Shown here: positions 44,400 to 54,743 of the stretch, in pieces | Numbering within the stretch: the stretch's first letter is position 1 | How the letters are laid out: each line of letters begins with the position of its first letter | Assembly (NCBI GenBank): GCA_037127315.1 | Contig: JBBBDQ010000403.1 | Location: forward strand, 3,388,501 to 3,452,500 | From: Ascarosepion bandense | Lineage: Eukaryota; Mollusca; Cephalopoda; Sepiida; Sepiidae | Direction: 5' to 3' | Length of the DNA stretch: 64,000 nucleotides | Notes under the pieces: model-generated | Database searches by the model: none | Told to the model about the DNA's origin: nothing | What the model saw: the letters and a program-made list of their open reading frames with translations, nothing else | Program-made: the position numbers and the translations under genes

Positions 44400-45720
44400 T
44401 TAATAATTTCATGCTAAACAAGGTGGGATTGACACTAGGGCACAGGTAGTTAAAGTGAGAGAAAAGACTGGGTACAAAGGGTGTTGAAGAAAACATGAAT
44501 TTGGATGACATTCAAGGAGATTGATGCTTTTCAATTTTTGGAGATTGTAGCTATCAGGGAATCAAGTAAATGGATGGGAGTTCCACTCGTGAGAAGGTTT
44601 GAGAAAAGAAAATATTGCAGTAGAAGTGGTGGTTATATTTAACTATTTCAATGGTAAAAGTGTGGGACCTAGAGGCCAATCTAATAGCTTGCTTAAATTC
44701 ATGCAAATAAACATCAGAGAAAAAAGCTCATCAGAGTGGTTGCCATGAAAATGTTTGTAGAAAAGACAGAGGGAAGACATGTCACATTGGTGAGAAAATT
44801 ACTGAAGTTAGGGTTGATTACATTGCAGATCATTCAATGGATTTTGTTGAGAACCTGGGGATGAATAGCAGAAGCACCCAGCCAGACATGGCAACAATGT
44901 ACAGACAATAGTAGACTTATAAATGTGAAAGATCGATTCTAAAGAGAAAAACTTTATCGCTTGACGCAGGGAACCAACCTTCCTAGCAGTAGATGCCAGC
45001 TATTGATTCAATGTCGTCATTCTACTTAAAGTTGGTTTAAAAAGTGAAGCCAAGAAGGTGCAGTGTGTTGATCACCAGGTGACTCATGTCATCCATGCTT
45101 ATTGCTGGAAGGAAGGTTTTACTATTAGCAGAAGTTTTGTTTTGGAGGCATTAAATTTTGCAAGCCATTTCTTGTCCCAATTAACCATTGATTGCAGGTC
45201 TGTTTCAAGTGACACAACCAGGTTGACTTTGTCAGCTTTGATGGATTTTCTTTTGTGATGAGAGTAAATGATGGTGTCATCTGCATAGATATCAGCTTGA
45301 TGACATTAGGAAGATCATTAATGAAGATCAGAAAAAATGTTGGATCTAGGATAGGGCCTTGAGGGACACCCGTATTTGTATGTAAACATCTGGATGCTTG
45401 CTTGTTTAAAGCGGCTGTCATTTCACAATTGGATAAGAATGGTTGGATTAAACTAAACAATTGTTCAGTAATACCATAGTCTCATAACTTGTGCAGAAGG
45501 CCAGCATTCCAAAACCTGTCAAATGCTTTTGAGATATTTAGAGCAACAGCTTGAGCCTTGCCATTATTATCAAGAGTCTGGTATATATATTCAGTAATGA
45601 TCTTTAGCATATCAGTGGTAAACCTGGCAAAATGGGAGCCATATTGTTTTTCAGAGAATAGGTTTTGAGATGCTGTAGAACTATATAAGATGCTATTTGA
45701 AAAAATATATTTTAACAATT
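44400..45720 (-). mobile_element. CR1/Jockey-like LINE, partial RT
   Basis: The minus strand encodes A-L-N-I-S-K-A-F-D-R-F-W-N and, after a frameshift, G-V-P-Q-G-P-I-L-D-P-T-F-F-L-I-F-I-N-D-L-P. These are RT motifs of the CR1/Jockey type. The catalytic Y-A-D-D equivalent is degenerate. The C-terminal portion extends to about 44500. It ends 35 bp before micro-exon 7. Confidence 0.8.
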
Positions 45721-45754
45721 TATACTATGTTTGTTTTTTATTTTTGTTTTTTAG

Positions 45755-45790
45755 TTCCTGAAAAAATAATAATTGTGAAGAAAACTGAAG
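45755..45790 (+). CDS. Micro-exon 7 (V-P-E-K-I-I-I-V-K-K-T-E)
   Basis: A 36-nt exon between TTTTTGTTTTTTAG and GTCAGT, symmetric phase 1. It keeps the V-P-E start and terminal Glu but has a run of Ile/Val in the middle, so it is the most diverged of the intact set. Size, phase and donor match exons 5 and 6. Confidence 0.72.
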
Positions 45791-45877
45791 GTCAGTACTT
45801 TCATGTAATTATTCTTTCTGTTAGATATCATCACTTTATAAATCTTGTAATAGAGAGGTTGTGAGATTGGCAAAAAT

Positions 45878-46110
45878 GTTAAGCTATATTCAGCCTGGTG
45901 AGTACCTAGATGGGTGACCACTTGGGAATACTAGGTGTTGTATGCTAGAATTTGCAGGTTGTGTAATGAAAAAACTGGGAATTGGAAATGAGATAGCCAT
46001 ATTCCAATTCTAGTTGGCTTGTTATATTCACTTACATGCAAATGCCCTTTAGAAAGTTATGAAACTACCTCAGTTCCTTCCAGGAATTAGTAGGAGACAT
46101 CAGTAAATCC
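45878..46110 (+). mobile_element. 5S-tRNA chimeric SINE, degenerate plus-strand copy
   Basis: 5S-like sequence from GTTAAGCTATATTCAGCCTG through GATGGGTGACCACTTGGGAA to about 45952 is followed after a short gap by a decayed tRNA-like head and body (CCAATTCTAGTTGGCTTG, then ATTCACTTACATGCAAATGC). The order is the same as in the copies at 14575 and 62283. Confidence 0.6.
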
Positions 46111-46149
46111 TTATTATCTAAGAAAATTCTTACAATGTGAAAATATTTT

Positions 46150-46515
46150 ATGTATTAATTGTGTTATCTATCAGGAAAGAAAATCAGAATCTAGATTGGG
46201 TCAGCTTTAGTAAGCCCTGAAATATGGTAATCACTTGTGCTTGCCTACCAGATTGGCCAATCACAACCTTTCTTACTTGAATAAAAAAACCCTATTTTGG
46301 ACCACAAGATGGTTAAGCTCATCAGAACTGAAGAGGATTGTGCATTATGTTGCAAACTTTTGACCTCACTAATTTTCTGCCATTATGATTCTTTGAATCT
46401 GAACCTCTCTATTTCTGTTTATCGCACTACTTTCAAAATCTGTTGATATTAATGAAGAACAAACATTAATTTTTGACTGACCCCTAACCACTCAGTATTT
46501 AGCAACATTACAAGT
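46150..46515 (+). repeat. Duplicated block upstream of the broken exon
   Basis: Sequence from ATTGTGTTATCTATCAGGAA recurs at about 49437-49780 (ATTGTGCTCTATGTCAGGAA). The second copy stops just before where the exon would be. Confidence 0.75.
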
Positions 46516-46552
46516 TCTTTATTTGAATATTTAACTCCTTTTTTTTATTTAG

Positions 46553-46583
46553 TTCCTGGACAGCAAGGCAAAGGGAATTAAAG
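46553..46583 (+). pseudogene. Broken micro-exon 8
   Basis: The acceptor TTTTTTTATTTAG and donor GTATGT look sound and the exon begins V-P like the others. The interval is 31 nt, so the phases do not match. The phase-1 reading meets TAA after V-P-G-Q-Q-G-K-G-N. A small indel in a former 30-36-nt exon would explain this. The downstream intron matches repeat R as for exon 5, so this is a duplicated copy that has decayed, or a 3'-terminal exon using the TAA. Confidence 0.6.
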
Positions 46584-46629
46584 GTATGTATTTTTCATTT
46601 TTTCCATATTTTGTTTTTACTTCATTAAA

Positions 46630-47000
46630 AGAAAATTGATCAGACATTTTGAAGCAAATTTATGATAAAATGAATCAGCAATGTTACTTGTCCTGATCTG
46701 ACATCTCTGCTTCAGTTACTTTCACACTGACATGTAGTTTCTTTGCACATTTTTCATAAATATTTTCATGGTAACTGTTCAAAAGGACTCTTCACTATAG
46801 AACCAAGACTTCATCAGTGCAGTTAGTGATTCAATTAGTTTTATCATACTAATGTTCTTAGCTGACATGAATTGGAAAGATTATATTGAATCCATTGCTA
46901 GGTCAAGTTAGTAGGTAAAAAGAGAAAAGTGCGATGAATCAATGTGTCACTCTCCTGGACGTTAACATTAGTCATGTTGATGGGGGTGCAGATCAGCTAT
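46630..47000 (+). repeat. Intronic repeat R, copy 3
   Basis: Same order as copies 1 and 2, starting AAAATTGATCAGACATTTTG. Confidence 0.75.
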
Positions 47001-47439
47001 ATTAGCCAAGTAGAAAGGCAACCAGATGTGAAGAAACCTACGAGCAGATTGTTGTTGTTTAATATGTGGATTTATTTTATTTTTTTTCCATTTGCAAGGA
47101 CCACTAGTGAAATTGGAATTTGTCTTAGAACACAAATACAGGTTCAGATTATTTACACTGTTTATATTCAGACTATTATCCACATCTTTGTTGTTATCAC
47201 AGCAGATTGGCTGTTGCGCTCTTCAGCCTTCCTCAGGTATATATCAATCCAGGTAACCTAAAGGAAATTCTGAACTGAACCCTTTATTTAATTTACAAGG
47301 ACTGATTGTTCTTATTCCAAGAACCATGTTTAGGGATATCATCTAGTTCTTATTTTAAGTACTGCTCAGCATTGATCTGCAGTTGAAAGATTAATCAGCA
47401 GGTAGGTTCACAAGTGTAAATTATAAACCAATGGCCTAG
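47001..47439. other. Intronic DNA with a shared TCTTTGTTGTTATC motif
   Basis: Part (about 47150-47300) is related to 1330-1480, reading ACATCTTTGTTG, GCCTTCCTCAGG and GAACCCTTTAT in the same order. No gene is seen. Confidence 0.45.
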
Positions 47440-47654
47440 TCAATTAAAGTGTTGGTTTGTGAATTTGGAGACATATTTAAAATCTGTTTTAATCAAAGAG
47501 GATCAGACATTTACTTTTTGACCATGCCTAGCACAACATTTGAAAAGAATTGAGACAATGTTGCATTTATTTAGATATTCTTATTCTGCATTGGCTATTA
47601 AATCTATTGTAATTGAAAAAAAATTCTTATTTGATCAACTCTTGTACCATTTGA

Positions 47655-47912
47655 ATGGCAAATCGGGGAGCCGAGTTCAAATTCCAGTTGAACTCCTTGC
47701 ATTCATTTACCCGCAGATACACTTGGGAATGGTATTAATCCATCTCTTTCCTCCAGTTATGGGTTAAATAATAGGACAGATTGGGTTCTATAGCCTTAAT
47801 CGGCAACCAGTCTACCGCAAAAAGCAATGGCAACCTACTCCAAGGTAATCTTCTGCCCAGTCAGTCATGTCTCTTTCGTGTATCAGGTATGGCACTTAAC
47901 TGACTCTCTGAC
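47655..47912 (+). repeat. tRNA-derived SINE, head-truncated, in a duplicated block
   Basis: The sequence from GAGCCGAGTTCAAATTCCAG to TATGGCACTTAACTGACT interrupts the block shared with 42060-42300. CTTGTACCAT on the left and CTTGTACTAT on the right are its target duplication. Confidence 0.9.
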
Positions 47913-47997
47913 TTGTACTATAACTGAGAAGTGGAGATGCTGTTTTGAGAACTGGATTTGGAATTATGAAATTTTTTTATATATTTTCTTATCATCC

Positions 47998-48977
47998 TGG
48001 GTTTGATGAGAAACTACATCTGGCAGCAAGGACTCTGATAGGGAGATTTTAAATAATGGGGAACAACCTTTTAATTGCTTCTGTTCTTGGGTTCACCTTG
48101 ACCTTGAATGGTAGTATTTGTTAGGATCCTCAAACTATGGCCAAAACATGAAAATACAAAAATGCATTAGGAAAAATTACCAAATTAATATATTTTTTAT
48201 AGAAAAGAAAATAACCAGCAATGTATCTTTATGGTGAAAAATAAATTACCAGCAATTCACTTTCATAGTAAAAATATAAAAAATTACCAGTGATATATTT
48301 TCATGGTAAAAAAAATAATTATCAGTGATATATTTTCATGGCAAAAAAAATTACCAGCAATATACTTTCATCTTCAAAATAATAAAAAATTACTTGTAAT
48401 ATATTTTCATTGCAAAAAATATAAAATTTACCAGCAATTTGTTTTCATGGTAAAAAAAAAACTTCCAGCAATATAATTCAATGTTAAAAAAAATTTCCAG
48501 CAATATATTTTCATGGTAAAAATAAAAAAAAAATTTAGCAGCAATACCAACAAATCATGGTAAAAAAAAAAAATTCTCAGTATTATATTTTCAAGGTAAA
48601 AAAAATAAAATTTACCTGCAATACTTTTTCATGGTAAAATATAAAAATTACTGACAATATATGTTTGCATGGTAAAAAAAAATTTGAATTACTAGCAATA
48701 TATTTTCATGCTAAAAAAATATAGTGCGATTAATATATTTTCATGGTAAAAAAAAATTACCAGCAATATAATTTCATGGTAAAAAAAAATTATGAGTAAT
48801 ATGTTTTCATGGTAAAATGAAAAATAAAAAATTACCAGCAATATAATTTCATGCTAAAAGTAAAAAATTACCAGCAATATATTACCATGGTAAAAAAAAA
48901 TTACCAGCAATTTATAATTGGGTAAAAAAAAATCACAAATGTCACTGGAAAATAAAATTTTGGCATTTTATGACCCA
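47998..48977 (+). repeat. Element X with a ~33-bp array
   Basis: The left flank (GAGAAACTACATCTGGCAGC) and right flank (AAAATTTTGGCATTTTATGA) are those of element X. Inside are about 22 loose units of TTTTCATGGTAAAAAAAATT followed by ACCAGCAATATA, with variable A-runs. Confidence 0.8.
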
Positions 48978-49346
48978 TAATGTGGTTCTACAGAAGGATG
49001 CTACGGATATCGTGGACTGAGCATACAAGCAACGACGAAGTGTTAGAAAGAATGGCAACAAAAAGGAAATTGATGCTGAGCATCAGGAAGAGACAACTGA
49101 AGTTCCTGGGACATGCAATGAGGAAAGAGAGCCTGGAGAACCTGATACTGACTGGACAGATAGAAGGAAGGAGAGACAGAGGAAGGCAGCGGATAACATA
49201 TCTGCAGAGTCTGATCAGGTGGATGACGGAATGGGGGTTGCCAGGAGCAACAGGAGCAAACATACTAAGAGCCACAAAGGATAGGGAGACGTGGAGATCC
49301 ATGATCGCCTACGTCCTGAAGGGACAGGGCACATAGAAGAAGAAGA
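48978..49346 (+). mobile_element. RTE-like LINE C-terminus, open
   Basis: A 118-codon open stretch runs from M-W-F-Y-R-R-M-L-R-I-S-W to V-L-K-G-Q-G-T-stop and an (AAG)n tail. It is the best preserved C-terminus in the window, severely 5'-truncated. Confidence 0.92.
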
Positions 49347-49436
49347 AGAATGTGTTGATTTTTCACTAAACAAACTAAACCAAACTTGTGTAAGGAAAGA
49401 GTAAAACAAGTCTTTCTTTGGCAAACCATTTGTGTT

Positions 49437-49780
49437 AATTGTGCTCTATGTCAGGAAAGAAAACTTGAATCAAGATTGGGTCAGCTTTAGTAAGCCGTGA
49501 AATACGATAATTGCTTGCGCTTGCCTAGCAGTCTTGGCCTATCACAACCTTTCTTATTTGCATAAAAAAAACCCCTACTTTGGACCACCTAATGGTTTGG
49601 CTCAACAAAACTGAAGAATGTAGAATGTGCGTTATGATGCAAACCACACAAATTGTCTGACATTAAGATTCTTTGAATCTGAACCTCACTATTTCTGTTT
49701 ATCTCACTACTTTTAAAATCTGTTGATATTAATGATGAACAAAGATTATTTTTGACAGACACCCAACCACTTAGTAGTTT
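49437..49780 (+). repeat. Second copy of the 46150-46515 block
   Basis: Co-linear with 46150-46515 but ends before the exon position and joins the reversed repeat R. Confidence 0.75.
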
Positions 49781-49859
49781 TCTTGCAGTTTATTTGTAGT
49801 CCTTTCTTATGAATCTCTTCAGCTACCGTCTCTTATAATAACTGTATTAAGAGAAAGTC

Positions 49860-50190
49860 TGATCAGTTTGACGTTTCGAATTGACAACTAATTTCAAAAT
49901 TGACTTACAGTCAGTTGTTAACTGGGGCAAGAAATAGCTTGTTAATTTTAATGCTTTGTTAATTTTGATGCTCCCATTAATTTTAATACTCCCAAATTGA
50001 AAGTTCCTTCCATCTGAGAGATCCCTTTCTGCACCCCCATCAACATGTCTAATGTTAACATCCAGGGGAGTGACACATTGCATCATTGCACTTTTCACAA
50101 CTGACCTGCTAACTTGACCTCGCAAAGGATTCAATATAATCTTTCCACTTCATGTGAGCTGAGAACATTAGTATGAGAAGATTGTCCATG
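49860..50190 (-). repeat. Intronic repeat R, inverted copy
   Basis: The reverse complement matches 42690-43060. This shows that the repeat can move or invert independently of the exon duplications. Confidence 0.75.
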
Positions 50191-50620
50191 ATTTTTATTT
50201 TTCCAAGTGCTTTTGGACACTTTTTTAGTCATTTTCAAGGATGTTTCTGTTTGTGGTGTTGTTATTTTTCCTCATTTTTTTTTTGTATTACATAGTAATA
50301 TTTTTTTTACTTTTGAAAGTTGTGCATTTATTTCATGCCTTCACATGCCACATATAACTGGAATTTGCGTGAGCATCTTTCTATTTTCAAAAACTTTCAA
50401 CACTCCATTTCCACTATTAAATAATGTAAGACTGATGTCAGGAGAAAAATGTTTGATAAACATTTCTGATATTATGATTTCTTTAGAATTACTGTATTTT
50501 TTATCAGAATTTTCCTTAAGATTTCTCGCAAATTATGGATTGATAAATGTTTTTTAAAAAATTTTGGTTTGATAAGTAACATGTAAGGCATGTACTCAAG
50601 AAGGTGGTAGTGTGTCCAAT
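50191..50620. other. T-rich unassigned DNA
   Basis: No gene pattern is convincing. A 116-codon open frame here is T-driven (Phe/Ile/Ser-rich) and has no supporting signal. Confidence 0.45.
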
Positions 50621-50992
50621 AAGGATGCTGCGGATATCGTGAACCGAGCATGTGAGCAATGACGAGGTTGGAAAAAATGGAAATGAAAAGGAAATTAATA
50701 CTGAGCATCAGGAAGAGACAACTGAAGTTCGTGGGACATGTAATGAGAAAGGAGGGCTTAGAGAAATGGATACTAACAAGCCAGAAAGAGGGAAAAAAGA
50801 CAGGGGAAAGCAACAGATAACATATTTGAAGAACCTGATCAGGTGGATGACAGAACGAGGTCTGCGAGACATTACAGGAGAAAGCGTGCTAAGAGCCACC
50901 AGGGATAGGGAGACGTGGAAGGCCATGATCGCCTACGTCTTGAAAAGACAGGGCACATAAAGAAGAAGATGAAGAAGATGAAGAAGAAGATT
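50621..50992 (+). mobile_element. RTE-like LINE C-terminus
   Basis: It starts at R-M-L-R-I and runs to V-L-K-R-Q-G-T-stop, with (AAG)n/(ATG) tail repeats after it. One frameshift lies near the start. Confidence 0.85.
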
Positions 50993-51594
50993 TGTGATAA
51001 GAAACACAGTCTTTTACTCGGGATTGAAATTCATATACTGTATTGGTCATCACGAGTTTAGATTTGATGGGGTTATTTTCATTAGTTTTGACAAGGTTTT
51101 GTGGGCTTTTATTTTTGTAATCCTAGCAGTATAGCCTGGCGTTGTTTGGGTGTAATGAAAGCTTTAAAACTAATCCATTGTCCTGGAGCTCAAACTCTTT
51201 GGACGTTGGCACGAAAGACTAAAAAGCAATAGTTGTTTCCAGTTAAAGTGAAACCATAGACTGAAAGAAAAATGAATGGATGTAAGTCAATTTTTCATTT
51301 CCTGGTATTGATATCAAATAAGTTTTGTTCGTCGTAAACTGAATTTTCAAGGCTAAATAAGTCCCCTGAGTAAATGGTATCATGGCTTAGACTAAGAACT
51401 ACAATTATACCTACTTAGAGCCAAACCCAAAGCAAAAACTAAAATAAAAGGGCTGAAAAAATACAGACATAGAGGCAGATAAACAGACACGCACATACAA
51501 ACATCTTGCCCTTTATATATATATATATTATAAATTTTCTGCACTATTGTAAGAACTGCAACCTTGAAACTTTTGAATATCATTCCTTATGTCT

Positions 51595-51820
51595 TTGTCT
51601 ATAAGTGTATCAAATTTGATTAAAATTGAACCACTCCTTCTATAACCCAATTTTTTCGATTATTGATGTTCGATATTTATCGGGGGGACCTCAACACGAA
51701 ACCTAGCTAAGAACACTTGCAGACACTTATAGTACAACTGTGGAAATTTTCAAGAAAATCGGTTCAGCCCTTTTGAAATCTATAGGTAATGGACACACAC
51801 ACGCACACAGACACACGCAC

Positions 51821-51888
<68 letters not shown>

Positions 51889-51890
51889 AA
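51595..51890 (+). repeat. Interspersed 3' tail with (CA)n
   Basis: AATTTTCAAGAAAATCGGTT CAGCC-type sequence leads into a long (CA)n tract at about 51796-51887. This layout is typical of the 3' end of invertebrate non-LTR elements. The clade was not determined. Confidence 0.5.
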
Positions 51891-52429
51891 GTTCCATTAA
51901 TAAATAAGTTTAGATTTAGATTAGATATAAAAGATTCTAGATATTTTTCAGGAATTACGGCAAAAATATGGTGTTAAAAACTCTTTGTATAGTGTTATTG
52001 TTCTCTTATTATTGTGTATCTGGTTGCGGTAAAATATGTTGATGTTTTGTTGTGTAGTATTTTTATTACTGGTTGTATGTATTTTTTGTCAGAATATTTT
52101 TATATGTACACACAGAAACACACATAGACACACGCACATATATCATTTTTTGTGTGTTGGTTTTTGACATGTTTCCTTGCATGTTAGGAATTTTAATTAT
52201 TTACTTTTGTCTGTGAGCATTGGATATTCATTCTTTCATCACTGAAAATAAATTCTGTATGAAATGTTATTTGGTGCCAATTTACAAACATAATAAGTTT
52301 TGAAAGAGTTTGAATAAAAGTGTCTCTATATTTACTTTTTCTTTGAATTTGAATTGAGCAATCGGTTATTCTTCTCACTGTTCAATGGCATTTCTAACAA
52401 TGTCTAATAATGGTACTTTTACATTCCAG
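51891..52429. other. Unassigned AT-rich DNA
   Basis: No gene or clear element is seen. Confidence 0.45.
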
Positions 52430-52659
52430 TTACAGAAAAACATAAAGAAACATACACAAGTTTGACATATCAGATATTTGTTTTGAGTGTTTAGTTTATG
52501 AACTCTTAAAATATTTCATAAAAAACAGTTTTGGTGAAAGAGATATTCTTACAAATGCCAAATATTTTTTCATGAGGTTTTATTCTCTAATTAGGAACAC
52601 TATTTTTAAAGCATTTTATTTACATTCCTTTAAGGCATTCTTTGTCTGGGAAACACACC

Positions 52660-53350
52660 AACTACATACACACACTTATATTGTGCTTAGTGGTACTATC
52701 TATCAATAAAAATGTTGATGTCAATTGCCATACATGATAAAGATTTGGGTGAGAATGTCTCTTGATCTTTGAGAAACTAGGCAGAAGATTTCACACAGTA
52801 TTACATACACACACTTATATTGTGCTTAGTGGTACTATCAATCAATAAAGATGTTGATGTCAATTGCCATACATGATAAAGATTTGGGTGAGAATGTCTC
52901 TTGATCTTTGAGAAACTAGGCAGAAGATTTCACACAGTATTACATACACACACATATTGTTCTCAGTGGTACTATCAATCAATAAAGATGTTGATGTCAA
53001 TTGCCATACATGATAAAGATTTGGGTGAGAATGTCTCTTGATCTTTGAGAAACTAGGCAGAAGATTTCACACAGTATTACATACACACACTTATATTGTG
53101 CTCAGTGGTACTATCTATCAATAAAGATGTTGATGTCAATTGCCATACATGATAAAGATTTGGGTGAGAATGTCTCTTGATCTTTGAGAAACTAGGCAGA
53201 TTTCACACAGTATTACGTACACACACTTATATTGTGCTCAGTGGTACTATCTATCAATGAAGATGTTGATGTCAATTGCCATACATGATAGAGACTTTGG
53301 TGAGGATGTCTCTTGATTTTTAAGAGACTAGGCAGAAGATTTCACACTGT
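52660..53350 (+). repeat. ~139-bp satellite built from a SINE fragment
   Basis: Five units, each with TACATACACACACTTATATT, GTGGTACTATCTATCAATAA, then GTCAATTGCCATACATGATA and AGGCAGAAGATTTCACACAG. The second half is the tail end of the dominant SINE in reverse orientation (compare AAGTGCCATACATGATACAC and GGGCAGAAGATTATCCCGCA). The first half is not SINE. The last unit runs into further SINE sequence (TTTCTGTGATAAACTG). Confidence 0.9.
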
Positions 53351-53659
53351 CATTACTTTTCTGTGATAAACTGCTGTATTGCTGAGGTAGCAGGACAATA
53401 CCCAGAAGATGTCTGCTAAGTATCTACAGTCCAATATCCATGCAAAGTAATATTAATACAAATAAGGCAAACACAAACAGAACAACAAATAGTAGAAGGG
53501 TGATGAGGTTAAGTCGTTAGAGTTGCAGAGAGCACAATTTGATACTAATTGTCAGTGACGCTCCGAAATATAATGCTGACTGCTATTAGTCTTTATTTTT
53601 ATAGCTCCATTGGTCCAAAGACCATTCCATCTTGAGATTACTAGAGGGGTGTTAGCTGC
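53351..53659. other. Unassigned sequence separating SINE halves
   Basis: No feature is recognised. SINE body resumes at about 53660, so this may be an insertion. Confidence 0.4.
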
Positions 53660-53862
53660 TCTACAACATAAACTGGTTTCCAACCAAGGGTATGAGACCT
53701 ATCTTTCCTGCTATTTAACCCATTGATAGGGTAGTTAAAAGATGAATTCATGCATTTCCCAAAGTATTTTGTGTATAAATGAATGTAACAAACCCAAATA
53801 AAATTTGGAATCAAATCTCAGATTTCTCATTATGAGCCGTTATCCTGCACATCCTGGTATTA
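53660..53862 (-). repeat. SINE body and head, diverged
   Basis: AACTGGTTTCCAACCAAGGG through to GAGCCGTTATCCTGCACATCC. It probably completes the SINE whose tail was amplified at 52660-53350. Confidence 0.7.
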
Positions 53863-54148
53863 TGAACAAAAGACTGGTTGCTGAAGTGTGAAGCTATCCA
53901 GTAAATATGCAATGAAATACATTCATTTTGCATAATGGTCTATTTGGGAAAGTGTTCTTATCCTGGTTGTTGGTGCTACAGTGTTTCAGTGATTCTTCCA
54001 TATAGACTTCTTCAGAGGATTGTTGCAGCTGGTAATTTTCTTGAAATTTCAATCTATACTCTTTTTTTTAGTTCTCTGTGGTTAGATGGGGGTGGAGTTT
54101 ATTTTTTAAAATCTTTTTGTCATATTAAACATTCCAGGTAATGAAGAT

Positions 54149-54232
54149 AAAATTTTTTGATTAAATTTAAAATTAAAATTTTTTGATTAAATTTAAAAGT
54201 AAAATTTTTTGATTAAATTCAGAATTAATTTT
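54149..54232 (+). repeat. ~30-bp repeat, three copies
   Basis: AAAATTTTTTGATTAAATTT recurs three times. Confidence 0.85.
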
Positions 54233-54609
54233 TTTTTTTGTAATTCCTAATTTGGTGTTTTTTTTTCATATATTATATTTATTAAGCATTCCAGTTTACA
54301 AATTTAAAACATTCTTTCATTTTTTTTTTAATTTTAAAAAATCACATGGTATTAGCATATTTTGTCTTGGCTTCTATAGTGGGGACTAATTTTACAATGA
54401 ATTTGCATCGCAAATTGAACTCTCTACATGCAATTAACTTTATGAAATTTAATTACAAAAGCATTTATGTTTATGATTTGCAATGCTCCGTCTATAGTAA
54501 AAAAGAAAAAAACACTGGAAGGATATAGCTATATAAAACTAAGTTTAATTTAATAAAAACATTGGTCAACACTTTTAATAAATTAAAGTTACTCTTGTAT
54601 AATAGATGT
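54233..54609. other. Unassigned AT-rich DNA
   Basis: Nothing recognised. Confidence 0.45.
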
Positions 54610-54742
54610 ATGATGTGGATCAATAAATAGCAGCCCAGAATAAGCAATCAGAGAGCTGAGTTCAAATTCCAGCTGAATTCAATGCATTCATTTATACACA
54701 AATACCCTTGGGAAAGGTATTAATCCATTTCTTTTTCTTCCA
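54610..54742 (+). repeat. SINE 5' fragment
   Basis: GAGCTGAGTTCAAATTCCAG, then GGGAAAGGTATTAATCC. It stops where LINE sequence begins. Confidence 0.75.
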
Positions 54743-54743
54743 C

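Noticed and set aside
48980..49336. 118-codon open frame as a host gene
   Set aside because: Its residues match the C-terminus of at least eight other LINE fragments in the window.
54073..54136. Segment between TTTTTTTTAG and GTAATG considered as an exon
   Set aside because: The phase-1 reading stops at once, and the only open reading has unequal phases and no relation to the micro-exon motif.
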